64,000 bases of DNA, from positions 62,001 to 126,000 of the forward strand of contig ATWC01000003.1 in NCBI GenBank assembly GCA_000421045.1. The letters are read 5' to 3'. The stretch comes from Lachnospiraceae bacterium NK4A179 (GTDB lineage: Bacteria; Bacillota; Clostridia; Lachnospirales; Lachnospiraceae). Shown in pieces: positions 35,150 to 43,947 of this stretch. Below the pieces are notes generated by a model that was not told the origin of the DNA, did no database searches, and was given only the letters and a program-made list of their open reading frames with translations. Position numbers and translations under genes: made by a program. Numbering within the stretch: the stretch's first letter is position 1; every line of letters starts with the position of its first letter.

Positions 35150-35182
35150 GGTGCGAATGAAGACGCCTTCGGCGTACGCACC
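35150..35182 (+). repeat. two-tier hairpin in the HD-GYP leader
   Basis: The outer stem GGTGCG/CGCACC (35150-35155 with 35177-35182) encloses the inner stem ACGCC/GGCGT (35163-35167 with 35171-35175). It follows a possible TATAAT at 35112-35117, so it would be in the 5' leader of the next gene. It is not followed by a T-run. Confidence 0.5.
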
Positions 35183-35194
35183 AATTTACCACAT

Positions 35195-35230
35195 CAGAGA
35201 AACCGCATACGCGGATTTCTCTTCGTGGAG
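35195..35230 (+). repeat. 36-nt 5'-UTR hairpin repeat, copy 2 (ends in ribosome site)
   Basis: AGAGAAA-CCGC (35196-35206) pairs with GCGG-A-TTTCTCT (35211-35222) around the loop ATAC. TCGTGGAG then supplies GGAG eight bases before the ATG at 35239. It is 35/36 identical to 24567-24602. The stem is fully paired here apart from one bulged A. Confidence 0.85.
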
Positions 35231-35238
35231 GTATTTAC

Positions 35239-36378
35239 ATGATATTTGTGCCTGCCGAAAAACTTAAAGTAGGAATGAAGCTCGCAAAGCCGATCTTTAA
35301 CAAGAGCGGTGTGCTTCTTTATGACCGTGATACCCGTCTGAACCGTCAGGGCATCATCAGTATTAAGAATTTCAACCTTATAGGTGTATATATACTTGAA
35401 CCGGCAGAACCGCTGCCTCCGATGACAGAGGAGGACAGGGCGTATGAGCGTTTCCAGACAATGGGCGTATTTTCATTGCGTGATGCGATGAATGAGATAC
35501 GCGACAACAGAAACGAAAAGCCTGCAGAGGATCTGGCTGATGAGATCATACGCAGATATGCCAATCATGCCGGCAAGATCACATTTAATCAGAATCTCAG
35601 AAGCCCCGAAGATAATGTTTATAAGCATTCTCTTAACACGGCTATCCTTGCTGCGGCAACCTACAGCAGGCTTGCATCAGATCCGGACAGACAGAGGGCA
35701 GTAGTACTTGCGGCCCTTCTTCATGATATAGGCGCACTTGATATCCCTATGGCTGTAAAACAGAAAAATACCGCAGATATCACGCCTGAAGACAATGAGA
35801 TTATGGATCGCTGCCGTACAAAAGGGCATGATTTTCTTCTCGAGAAGACATCGATCGACACAAGTGTTACAAGAAATATAGCCTTACTGATAAAAGATAT
35901 TAAGGACAGACACAGCGGTGTTATAGGCTACAGTATTGTTGCAGATATGCAGGTTGAGGCACTGAAGGTTGCCTATTATTTCGATGAGCTCACTGCCATG
36001 AAATACGGTGAGGATCCGAAGTCTGATATAGAAGCCTACAAGATATTAAGGCATCCGAAGAATCATATGAACCAGCAGGCTCTTTTGGCACTTACAGGTG
36101 CGGTAAAGATAGTTCCTGTGGGATGCTGCGTTACCTTTACCAACGGTGATAAGGGTATAGTGCTTACCGAAAATGAGGATGATATACTCAGACCTTTTGT
36201 TCTTTCTTTCCGCAATAACAAAATTTTCAATCTTTCGGAAGGAAAGGTATACGAAAAATTCCAGATAGCGGATGTGTTAAAGACAATGGATAACCGCTAC
36301 ATCATGACCGATGAATACGAAAAATACAAACAGGCGCTTAAAGACGGAAAGGAAAAATCCATAAGTTTTGAAGCCTGA
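35239..36378 (+). CDS. HD-GYP-like protein with degenerate GYP region
   Basis: 379 residues, soluble. An N-terminal 55-residue module (VGMKLAKPIFNKSGVLLYDRDTRL) is common before HD-GYP domains. The HD domain has YKHSLNTAILAA (His about 130) and LAALLHDIGALDIP (His-Asp 162-163). After that the family pattern decays: the usual GK after the HD is GA, the histidine of the E....H...G motif is missing (MDRCRTKGHDFL), and the HHE..dGsGYP loop reads DRHSGVIGYS. The fold is probably kept, but c-di-GMP hydrolysis is doubtful; it may bind the nucleotide or act otherwise. The C-terminal 90 residues (CCVTFTNGDKGIVLTENE) resemble the usual tail. It is translated from the 36-nt hairpin leader. Confidence 0.82.
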   Translation: MIFVPAEKLKVGMKLAKPIFNKSGVLLYDRDTRLNRQGIISIKNFNLIGVYILEPAEPLPPMTEEDRAYERFQTMGVFSLRDAMNEIRDNRNEKPAEDLADEIIRRYANHAGKITFNQNLRSPEDNVYKHSLNTAILAAATYSRLASDPDRQRAVVLAALLHDIGALDIPMAVKQKNTADITPEDNEIMDRCRTKGHDFLLEKTSIDTSVTRNIALLIKDIKDRHSGVIGYSIVADMQVEALKVAYYFDELTAMKYGEDPKSDIEAYKILRHPKNHMNQQALLALTGAVKIVPVGCCVTFTNGDKGIVLTENEDDILRPFVLSFRNNKIFNLSEGKVYEKFQIADVLKTMDNRYIMTDEYEKYKQALKDGKEKSISFEA

Positions 36379-36395
36379 CGATAGAGAGGGAAGAT

Positions 36396-38912
36396 ATGCT
36401 TCGTGAAAGTTTATGCGGCGACGGCTGGACCATAAAGGAAAAAGGTGCTGCCGGCGGTTATCCCGCATCTGCACCATGTTCCGTGCTTTCGGTTCTTATG
36501 GAACAGAAGCGGATAGATGATCTGTATTACAGGGAAAATGAAAAACAGGCTTATGCCTGTCTCGAAAAAGATTATGAATTCATAAAAAATTTCAGCGTAA
36601 GCGGGGAACATATGCAGCAGGACTGCGTGGACCTTGTTTTCTATGGTATTGATACCGTCGCAGAAATATATCTCAACGGAAGTAAAATAGGCGTCACAAA
36701 GAACATGCACAGGACATACCGTTTTGCGGTAAAGGATACGATGAAAGTCGGAGCCAACGAACTGCGCATTGTATTTGAGTCACCCTTAAGATATATAAGA
36801 GAATTCAGAAGTGATGAAAATAAGAGTACTGATTATGCTCCTACAGGCTGCACTCCGGGTGCACAGTACATCCGCAAGTCAGAGTGTATGTTTGGCTGGG
36901 ACTGGGCTCCCAAGCTTCCCGATATAGGCATATTCAGGGATATTGTTGTGGAGAGTTTTTCAAAGGTAAGGCTCGGAGATGTTTATTTCAGTGAGGATCA
37001 TTACGAGGACAGTGTTATCCTTCATATAGATCCCATACTTGAGTATACGGATTCCATTCCCGTAGAGCTTGTGGTATCTGTCACCGGTGAGGAAGATAAG
37101 GTGATAATGACAAGGATGCCGGAATCAGGCACGGAGGTTTCCGAGCGCGGTGAGAACGAAGTGGTGATGGAGATCCATTCACCCCAGCTCTGGTGGCCGG
37201 CAGGATATGGTGACCAGCCGCTCTATACCGTAAAGATCACACTCAAGAAAGCAGACAAGATCTATGATGAAAGAGAATACCATATAGGTCTGCGTACAGT
37301 TGAGCTTATCAGAGAAAAAGATGATTACGGCGAATCCTTCTGCTTTGCGGTAAACGGCAGAAAGATATTTGCAAAAGGTGCTGATTATGTGCCTGAGGAT
37401 GCTATATATTCACGTATGTCAGACAGAAGGACGGAGCGCCTCATAAGAGATGCCGCTGCGGCCAACTTCAATTTCATACGTGTATGGGGAGGAGGCATAT
37501 ATCCTTCAGATGCATTCTATGATGCCTGTGATAAATACGGAATACTTGTATGGCAGGATCTTATGTTTGCCTGCAATCTGTATGAACTTAACCGGAAATT
37601 CGAGCACAGTATCCTTTCCGAGATACATGACAATGTCAGCCGTGTGAGACATCATGCATGTCTTGCACTCTGGTGCGGAAATAACGAGATAGAATCGGGC
37701 TGGTGCAACGGTACCTACGAGGGACAGGCACCTGCTCTAAAAGCTGACTATATAAAGCTTTTTGAATATCTGCTTCCGAGAGCTGTGGCAATGGATGATG
37801 AATATACACCTTACTGGCTTTCATCTCCTTCATCCGGCGGCAGCTTTGATGATCCTGACGATGAGACAAGAGGCGATTCACATTTCTGGGATGTATGGCA
37901 TGGAAATAAGGGGATCGACGAGTATAGGAATCATGTGTTCCGTTTCCTTTCTGAATTCGGATTCCAGTCTTTCCCGCTGATCAAGACAGTGAAGAGCTTT
38001 ACAGGTGAAGTGGACAGAAATATCTTCTCACCGGTAATGGAAGGTCATCAGAAGAATCCTTCCGGAAACGGAAAGATACTTACGGCTATATCGGAAAACT
38101 TCAGATATCCCAGAGATTTCGTGCAGTTCCTTTATATCAGTCAGATCATGCAGGGACTTGCAGTAAAGACCTGCGTTGAACATATGCGTCAGAACAGAGA
38201 CAGGTGCATGGGCACGCTTTACTGGCAGTTAAATGATACCTATCCTTCGGTATCATGGTCATCCGTGGATTATTACGGAAGATGGAAAGCCCTTCATTAC
38301 ATGGCACGCAGATTCTATGCGCCGGTTGCCGGAAGTGTTGAGGTAAACGGCACGGTAGTACAGCCGTATGTTGTTAATGATACGCTTGATATGATCTCAG
38401 TCAAAGTCAGGGTTTCTTTAAGGAGCATGGACGGTAAGGAGATCACGCACTATCTTGAAGATGTGAAGCTCAAGCCCGAGACAGCTCTTAAGCTTAAGCC
38501 CAGAGACTTTGAACGTCAGATGGAAGACAATTTCATTCGTGATGTATTTGTCAGTGTTGATTTTGATTTTTCAAACGGAACATCTCAGAAAGAGACAGCG
38601 GTATTTGTTCCTTACAAATCACTTGGTCTTAAGGAGGCAAATATTGAACTTGCCGTTGATGAGACCGAGGATGTATATGAAGTGACAGTAAGCAGCGATG
38701 TGTTCACTCCATTCGTTATGATAGATCTTATGGAAGGTGACGCAGTATTTTCTGATAATGTGGTGTCGATCTACAAGGATTGTCCTGCAGTATTCAGGGT
38801 AAAGAAGGATGATATAAAGAATGCGGATATCCGCTCTGCAAATGACCTTCTTGATGCGCTTGATATCTACACGCTTCAGGGATCCTTTGATATGGGAGAC
38901 GCGGTTTACTGA
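36396..38912 (+). CDS. GH2 beta-mannosidase
   Basis: 838 residues, no signal peptide, so a cytoplasmic enzyme for imported mannosides. The N-terminal jelly roll has VDLVFYGIDTVAEIYLNG and AQYIRKSECMFGWDWAP, typical of beta-mannosidases. The TIM barrel shows FIRVWGGGIYPSDAFYDACD, LALWCGNNEIESGW (acid/base Glu about 430) and FLSEFGFQSFP (nucleophile Glu about 520), then GTLYWQLNDTYPSVSWSSVDY. It releases terminal beta-1,4-mannose from manno-oligosaccharides. The ATG follows an AGGGAAG site 17 bases after the HD-GYP stop. Its end overlaps the convergent CotH-like gene by 7 bases. No transporter for mannosides is adjacent. Confidence 0.94.
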   Translation: MLRESLCGDGWTIKEKGAAGGYPASAPCSVLSVLMEQKRIDDLYYRENEKQAYACLEKDYEFIKNFSVSGEHMQQDCVDLVFYGIDTVAEIYLNGSKIGVTKNMHRTYRFAVKDTMKVGANELRIVFESPLRYIREFRSDENKSTDYAPTGCTPGAQYIRKSECMFGWDWAPKLPDIGIFRDIVVESFSKVRLGDVYFSEDHYEDSVILHIDPILEYTDSIPVELVVSVTGEEDKVIMTRMPESGTEVSERGENEVVMEIHSPQLWWPAGYGDQPLYTVKITLKKADKIYDEREYHIGLRTVELIREKDDYGESFCFAVNGRKIFAKGADYVPEDAIYSRMSDRRTERLIRDAAAANFNFIRVWGGGIYPSDAFYDACDKYGILVWQDLMFACNLYELNRKFEHSILSEIHDNVSRVRHHACLALWCGNNEIESGWCNGTYEGQAPALKADYIKLFEYLLPRAVAMDDEYTPYWLSSPSSGGSFDDPDDETRGDSHFWDVWHGNKGIDEYRNHVFRFLSEFGFQSFPLIKTVKSFTGEVDRNIFSPVMEGHQKNPSGNGKILTAISENFRYPRDFVQFLYISQIMQGLAVKTCVEHMRQNRDRCMGTLYWQLNDTYPSVSWSSVDYYGRWKALHYMARRFYAPVAGSVEVNGTVVQPYVVNDTLDMISVKVRVSLRSMDGKEITHYLEDVKLKPETALKLKPRDFERQMEDNFIRDVFVSVDFDFSNGTSQKETAVFVPYKSLGLKEANIELAVDETEDVYEVTVSSDVFTPFVMIDLMEGDAVFSDNVVSIYKDCPAVFRVKKDDIKNADIRSANDLLDALDIYTLQGSFDMGDAVY

Positions 38913-41485
38913 TCTGCTTTGGTAACTTCTGTATAACCGTTACAGTTAAATTCTTTTCCGCCAAAATAATTATTCATCTGCCCGCCTCGCACTACCAGTG
39001 CAGACGGGCTTTCTAATATATCATCACCTGCAATGAAAGCCATATTTCCATTGTTTATAAAGATGAAACCTTTTCCTTCTTTGTCTTCCTTATCACTTTT
39101 TACTGCATCCTTTCCTGCGCGGACTCTTATGGTTCCGCCGAAGATGCTTACGCTGTCATTTCCCTTAAGTCCGTTCTTTACGGATTGAACATAGATGTTT
39201 CCGTTCATGATCTTCAGATCATCTTTTGTTCCGATACCATTCCCGCATTCAGTCTTTACGGTAAGGCTTCCGCTTCCTCCCAGAGTCAGGTCGCAGCGTG
39301 AAAACAGGCAGGCAGTGGGCTTTTCTGATTTGTTTTCGTAAGTGTATTCGCCTGTTTTGATAAGGTAATTATTGGTGTCGTCTTTGGCGATGACGGACGC
39401 TTTGTCAGCTTTTTCAATATCAAGAGGGGCACTGAAATCGGAAGCTATAAAGGCATTGTCAAGAATGATCCTGACCTTTTTGTTATCGGGTCCGTCAACT
39501 TTTATGCTTCCTTTTCTCATGGTTCCGGATATAACATATATTCCGCCCTGTTTTATGGTGATAACGTTATCTTCAACATTTATGCAATCTTCTATATTTA
39601 CTTCATTGTCAGAACATGAACATACAAGTGAACCTTCGGAAAGATGCAGATTTATTGCTTTTTCAATGTCTTCATATTCTTTTCTGTCAAATTTGGAAAC
39701 CTTGACGGTCATGTTATCGCTGACGGTATATATCTCATCTGCACTGTTTTCTTCTGAAGCGGCATCAGCCGTATCTGCACTTATTGCAGAACTAACTTCA
39801 GAACGTAATCCGGAAATATGATCAGCGATATCAGAATGTATTTTAATGTGATACATGCTATTGAACTCGGTCGGCTGGCCGGCTGCCAGTGCCGCAGCGG
39901 TATTGGGATCCTGAAGCAGCTGCTGTATAAGAGCGGGATCAACAGGCGCCATGATATCGTCTGAGGGCATGGGAGTATCGCTAACGGTATATGCAGGAGC
40001 ATGTCTGTTGAAATCCTCCATGTGTATACTTGTATCTATCCAGTTGTATCTCTTTTCTATGAAGCGTTTTACAGTGTCGGCGGAATTAACGTTGCTGTAG
40101 GTTCCCCATCTTCTGTCATTTAGTGCGCGTGATGATTCAACAAGCGCGCGGTTTCTGCTGATGGAAGAATATGCAGCTTCCATCAGATCTATCTTTTTCT
40201 CGTCCCAGCGTTTCTGTACCTTTAGCATGAAATCATCCGATTTATAAAGATAAGACATCCAATGTCCCTGCGCCCTGTCATAAACCTGCTCGGCTGATGC
40301 CCAGTATGCATATGAGGTGTTGTCATAAGAGAAGTTTCCGTAGGCTCTGTCAAAATCCCATACGGGACAGAGTTTCAGTTTCTCGCCAAAAGGCTTGTAC
40401 ATAAAGGTGCTTCGCCATAAGGCGGAGTCCGTGTTGCAGGTCATTTCCATTATGATGAACCAGTCTACGAAGGAATCCACGTCAATATACTGATCATATC
40501 CCTCACCTGCGACGATCGCTTTGTCTGTCGCATCGATATAATCCTTTACGTAAGTAAATTCCTCTGAATTTTGTTTTTCCGGTTCGGGATAGTGAAGGAA
40601 AAGCTGCGGTGTATGCGCTGCCTGGTAGTAATCTTTGGCATAGGTATGAGGGACTCTTAAGTCTCCGCCACATTCCAAAAAGAAAGGTACCTCATCATAC
40701 TTGGATACCATATTATCGGAAACCGGCTCCTCACCTAAAAGAACAGGACCTTTGGGAAACAGGTCCACTTTGTCGGGACCCATATCGATATGTTCCGAAA
40801 GAATATATATCCCCCTGTAGTCACCGTTTATATATACATTTACCGGTACCTGCTTTGGTGTATAGTCAAGATTATCCAATACGCGTGACATATCCATCGA
40901 GACAGGATTGCGTATGAAAGAGCGGTCTATGTAGCACGGTATGAGTGCGTATTTTTCTGCAGGCGTCCATCCGAGAATGGATACGGGATCCTCCAGATTC
41001 AGCAGATATGCCTTCTGCGGGAAATACCACCAGCTGGTGTTGCCACGGCCTCTTATCTTCATTGGATAGGTGTTTCCGTCAAAAGTCACATTTCCGCTGG
41101 CTGTCTTGTAACGGTCAATGCTCTGTGAAGGATTGTTTAAGTCTATCCTTAATTCATCAAGTGACACACTTTGATCTTTAATGGAATTTAAGGATGCGTC
41201 TTTCTCTGAATATCTGTTTCCTCCAAGTGCATATCTTATGTTTCCATTGGAAAAGACAGTTACGTCAGGTTCTTCGGATAATGTAAAAGGTGCTTCCGTG
41301 TCTGAAGCAATACCGGATAAAGGCAGTATGGAATCTGCCTGGAGCTGATCTTTTTTGGCTTCGGCTGCGGAAGTCTGCCCGGGCGCATCCTCATTTGCAA
41401 ATGCTCCCGCAGGGCACATGTCTGCAGCCTGAGCGGCAAGAAGTATGATCGTAATTATTCTGTAAAATAATTTTTTTGTTCTCAT
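38906..41485 (-). CDS. secreted CotH-like kinase domain fused to DUF4353-like carbohydrate-binding domain
   Basis: 859 residues from the ATG at 41485, which overlaps the upstream stop as ATGA and starts a signal peptide (MRTKKLF, hydrophobic, ending near AGAFA). The CotH region (about 110-420) has MKIRGRGNTSWWYFPQKAY, YIDRSFIRN, VYINGDYRGIYILSEHID and CPVWDFDRAYGN (metal-site Asp-x-Asp). This family contains atypical secreted protein kinases. The C-terminal part (about 590-855) shows repeated beta segments such as GNGIGTKDDLKIMNGNIYVQS and NGLKGNDSVSIFGGTIRV, characteristic of the DUF4353 beta-helical domain. It is the last gene of a three-gene leftward operon. Confidence 0.85.
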   Translation of the reverse strand: MRTKKLFYRIITIILLAAQAADMCPAGAFANEDAPGQTSAAEAKKDQLQADSILPLSGIASDTEAPFTLSEEPDVTVFSNGNIRYALGGNRYSEKDASLNSIKDQSVSLDELRIDLNNPSQSIDRYKTASGNVTFDGNTYPMKIRGRGNTSWWYFPQKAYLLNLEDPVSILGWTPAEKYALIPCYIDRSFIRNPVSMDMSRVLDNLDYTPKQVPVNVYINGDYRGIYILSEHIDMGPDKVDLFPKGPVLLGEEPVSDNMVSKYDEVPFFLECGGDLRVPHTYAKDYYQAAHTPQLFLHYPEPEKQNSEEFTYVKDYIDATDKAIVAGEGYDQYIDVDSFVDWFIIMEMTCNTDSALWRSTFMYKPFGEKLKLCPVWDFDRAYGNFSYDNTSYAYWASAEQVYDRAQGHWMSYLYKSDDFMLKVQKRWDEKKIDLMEAAYSSISRNRALVESSRALNDRRWGTYSNVNSADTVKRFIEKRYNWIDTSIHMEDFNRHAPAYTVSDTPMPSDDIMAPVDPALIQQLLQDPNTAAALAAGQPTEFNSMYHIKIHSDIADHISGLRSEVSSAISADTADAASEENSADEIYTVSDNMTVKVSKFDRKEYEDIEKAINLHLSEGSLVCSCSDNEVNIEDCINVEDNVITIKQGGIYVISGTMRKGSIKVDGPDNKKVRIILDNAFIASDFSAPLDIEKADKASVIAKDDTNNYLIKTGEYTYENKSEKPTACLFSRCDLTLGGSGSLTVKTECGNGIGTKDDLKIMNGNIYVQSVKNGLKGNDSVSIFGGTIRVRAGKDAVKSDKEDKEGKGFIFINNGNMAFIAGDDILESPSALVVRGGQMNNYFGGKEFNCNGYTEVTKADQ

Positions 41486-42657
41486 TCTATATCCGCGATC
41501 TTCCATTCATTGTCTATACGTACAAAGTAATATGTATTGTCAGTATCATCCTTTATTTCCTGACCATACATGTTCATTGTCTTTGTGAAAGATATCCTGC
41601 ATGAAAAACAGTCTTTGGAATAAACCGTATATTCGGAAACACTGTCTGATATAAAGGCTGTGCCCGTATGAGCGACAATGATCTCCATGTCCTGTCTTCT
41701 ATAGGTTTCCGCAAGTTTCAGATATTCGGAATCTTCGGGGAAAAGCGGTCTTATGGGATCTATGCTCGCTACTGCGCCGGGAAGGTCTCTTGTAAAGAAA
41801 AGGGAATAAGTATGTGCCATATCAAGAACCTTTTCCTTCAGGTCTTCCGGCATAGCCGGTGTTTCATAGCCTGTTTCAAATGAGAGATTTCCATTCCCGT
41901 CATCTGAAGCTTCACAGTTTATTATTTCACCCGAAGCGTTGCATATACTTACGGAAGGTGTATCCATAAAGCCCGGAACCTCCATGGTAACTATCTCGGG
42001 GATTTCGGTATATTTCCTGCAGTAATCAAGTTCGGGCATGGATACGCTTGCAGTAATGTGATCTTTGGAGATTTCTTTTCCGTTTATGTAAGCAGTCATA
42101 CCCTGGGGCATGGAAACCGTGACAGAATGTCTGTCATCATTTCTCTCAACATAAAGGTTTACCGGCTTCCATTCGGTTATCTTAAGGAATATAAGTCTTG
42201 AATAACTGTCACCCGGAATTAGTTTTGCATCGGCAAAGTGTTTACCGTTAACAGAGAAGGCATATGTAAACGAGCCGTCACTGTAATCCTCGCCTGTCAT
42301 TGTGTACTTTATATCTGCATTTTCTGCAGTGAGAGCAGAGTTAAGGTTTGAAATGTATTCAGAGTCTGTCTCGTATTCATTGCAGGAAATGCTTTTTTCA
42401 ACAGGAATGGAAAAGCCTTTGATCACTTCTTCCATGTAGTCGGTGTCTGCTGCTGCAATTTCTGTCTTCAGGCCCGAAGCGTGAAGTGATGCCGTTATCT
42501 GTTCCATTATCCGCTCAGGCTGTGAAGCCTCATACTGTATCAGACTTTTCCTCGCATGCAGCACCAGAAGGAATACCAGAACGATAAGCAGCACGGTATA
42601 GCTCAGATAAACGGTCTTTATCGGAGAATTCTTTTTTTCGATATCCTGTCTACTCAC
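41482..42657 (-). CDS. membrane-anchored extracellular protein of unknown function (TcaA-like layout)
   Basis: 391 residues. A short cytoplasmic N-terminus and one helix (about 15-35, TVYLSYTVLLIVLVFLLVLHA) leave about 350 residues outside. The middle contains a PEGA-like segment (HSVTVSMPQGMTAYINGKEIS). The C-terminal 110 residues end TYYFVRIDNEWKIADIE, the usual end of an NTF2/SnoaL-like domain. This layout recalls TcaA-type wall-associated proteins but the sequence match is weak. It overlaps both neighbours (8 bases upstream, 4 bases downstream), so all three proteins of this operon are probably made together. I do not assign a function. Confidence 0.6.
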   Translation of the reverse strand: MSRQDIEKKNSPIKTVYLSYTVLLIVLVFLLVLHARKSLIQYEASQPERIMEQITASLHASGLKTEIAAADTDYMEEVIKGFSIPVEKSISCNEYETDSEYISNLNSALTAENADIKYTMTGEDYSDGSFTYAFSVNGKHFADAKLIPGDSYSRLIFLKITEWKPVNLYVERNDDRHSVTVSMPQGMTAYINGKEISKDHITASVSMPELDYCRKYTEIPEIVTMEVPGFMDTPSVSICNASGEIINCEASDDGNGNLSFETGYETPAMPEDLKEKVLDMAHTYSLFFTRDLPGAVASIDPIRPLFPEDSEYLKLAETYRRQDMEIIVAHTGTAFISDSVSEYTVYSKDCFSCRISFTKTMNMYGQEIKDDTDNTYYFVRIDNEWKIADIE

Positions 42658-43780
42658 CGGAATCCTCCTTCTTTACAGCTACAAAGGCTGTGGGTACGCG
42701 CCTTGAGGTGTCTGCATATCTCATATGGGTTGATGTGATGGAATAGTCTCCGTCAAAATAAAGAGATGATGAACTGCCTCCGTCCAGGTTGGCAGCAGTT
42801 ACTGCACCGTATTTCATCATTACATTGATAAGGTCTTCACCTGTGGCGCCCAGATGTCCGCCTGTGCCTCTTCCGTCTGTGCAGAGGAAAAGAACCGTGC
42901 CGTCGGCACACTGACCGATGGCGGTCCTGGGATTTGCCCCGGCACCTCTTCCTCCGAGGGTAACAGGTTCTCCGTCTATTATGAGTTTTGTGAAATGATT
43001 GATGTTTCCGCCTGATATGTCCTTAAAGGATGCTGCATCCCTTATGCCGTGTTCCTTTACATAGGCTTCAAAGCCACCGGCACCCATTCCGCCCAGTTCC
43101 TTTACGATCAGCTTGTTATCTTTGTCAAAACCGACCATTACATCGCCATAGGAAGGCCCGTTAAAGAGTATCTTGCCGTCTTCCACTACAACACCCACGG
43201 GAAGTCCCCCCCAGTTGGTGCCTGAAGTAACATATTCACCGGCATTTATGCCTGCGAAAGCTCCGGACTGAATGCAGTGTTCGCCGACAGTGAGGCCGTT
43301 TTTATCCCGTTCGGGGCCCGACCAGGGATATGAACTTGAGAGCTTTACACATGAAGGGTCTTTGATTATAAGAAGGTTTGCTGCAAAAGTATGAGCCTTT
43401 ATGGGCAGCAGAACAAAGCCGTCCCCGTCAGGGTCTTCAGCAAGTGCCTTGTCTATCTCTTCAGATACAGCAGGTATGTTTGGAGATATGCTGTCCGCAG
43501 AAGCGTCAGTTTCAAGATTCAGATTGACTACAGGTATGTTTTCTGAGCCGTCGTCATTGCGGTCAGTGATTTCCAGAACTTCTTCATCTGTCAGATACCA
43601 GGATATGACAAACTTAAGCCCTCCCGTTTCAAGCATCGTAGCCACAAAGGTTTTTCTGGCTGACGGAGAAGGGCCGTTCACGAATAACCACATTATCAGA
43701 TATAGAGCCAGGATGATGGCTGCAAGTGTTGTTAAAAGGAATGCGGCAAACCATCCTGCGCCCCGAAGGAATCGTTTCAT
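42650..43780 (-). CDS. phosphodiester glycosidase (NAGPA/DUF2233) domain protein, membrane-anchored
   Basis: 376 residues from the ATG at 43780; a GTG at 43822 would add 14 residues ahead of the positive anchor start. One helix (about 10-32) is followed by an extracellular NAGPA domain: [30 protein letters not shown], the core [23 protein letters not shown], and [20 protein letters not shown] near the end. Relatives cleave phosphodiester-linked GlcNAc or modify wall teichoic or exopolysaccharide. It heads the 43780-38906 operon, facing pgi from overlapping divergent promoters. A wall-polymer role is likely and the exact bond unknown. Confidence 0.85.
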   Translation of the reverse strand: MKRFLRGAGWFAAFLLTTLAAIILALYLIMWLFVNGPSPSARKTFVATMLETGGLKFVISWYLTDEEVLEITDRNDDGSENIPVVNLNLETDASADSISPNIPAVSEEIDKALAEDPDGDGFVLLPIKAHTFAANLLIIKDPSCVKLSSSYPWSGPERDKNGLTVGEHCIQSGAFAGINAGEYVTSGTNWGGLPVGVVVEDGKILFNGPSYGDVMVGFDKDNKLIVKELGGMGAGGFEAYVKEHGIRDAASFKDISGGNINHFTKLIIDGEPVTLGGRGAGANPRTAIGQCADGTVLFLCTDGRGTGGHLGATGEDLINVMMKYGAVTAANLDGGSSSSLYFDGDYSITSTHMRYADTSRRVPTAFVAVKKEDSGE

Positions 43781-43812
43781 TAATTTATGTAACCTCGCCG
43801 CAAAACGGGGAT

Positions 43813-43841
43813 ATATTAGCACAATTGGAAATCATGTGCAA
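43813..43841 (-). promoter_or_regulatory. leftward promoter for the NAGPA-CotH operon
   Basis: Leftward TTGCAC (43841-43836), a 17-base spacer and TAATAT (43818-43813). The start would be near 43806, about 26 bases before the ATG at 43780. It overlaps the rightward pgi promoter. Confidence 0.5.
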
Positions 43842-43854
43842 ACAATGGTATAAT
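43825..43854 (+). promoter_or_regulatory. rightward promoter for pgi
   Basis: TTGGAA (43825-43830), an 18-base spacer, and the extended -10 TGGTATAAT (43846-43854). The leader to the ATG at 43948 is about 85 bases. A palindromic GCAGGC/ACCACC-type structure is not obvious within it. Confidence 0.6.
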
Positions 43855-43947
43855 CTATCCGTTTATGGGATAGTTTTTGGTGGAAATGGCCCGTATCATC
43901 TGCAGGCAAAACCACCACAAATAGTATATTTCAAAGGAGAAAATGAA

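Noticed and set aside
39372-39821. Rightward 149-residue frame
   Set aside because: It is antisense to the CotH/DUF4353 gene, Ser/Leu-rich shadow translation with no supporting signals.
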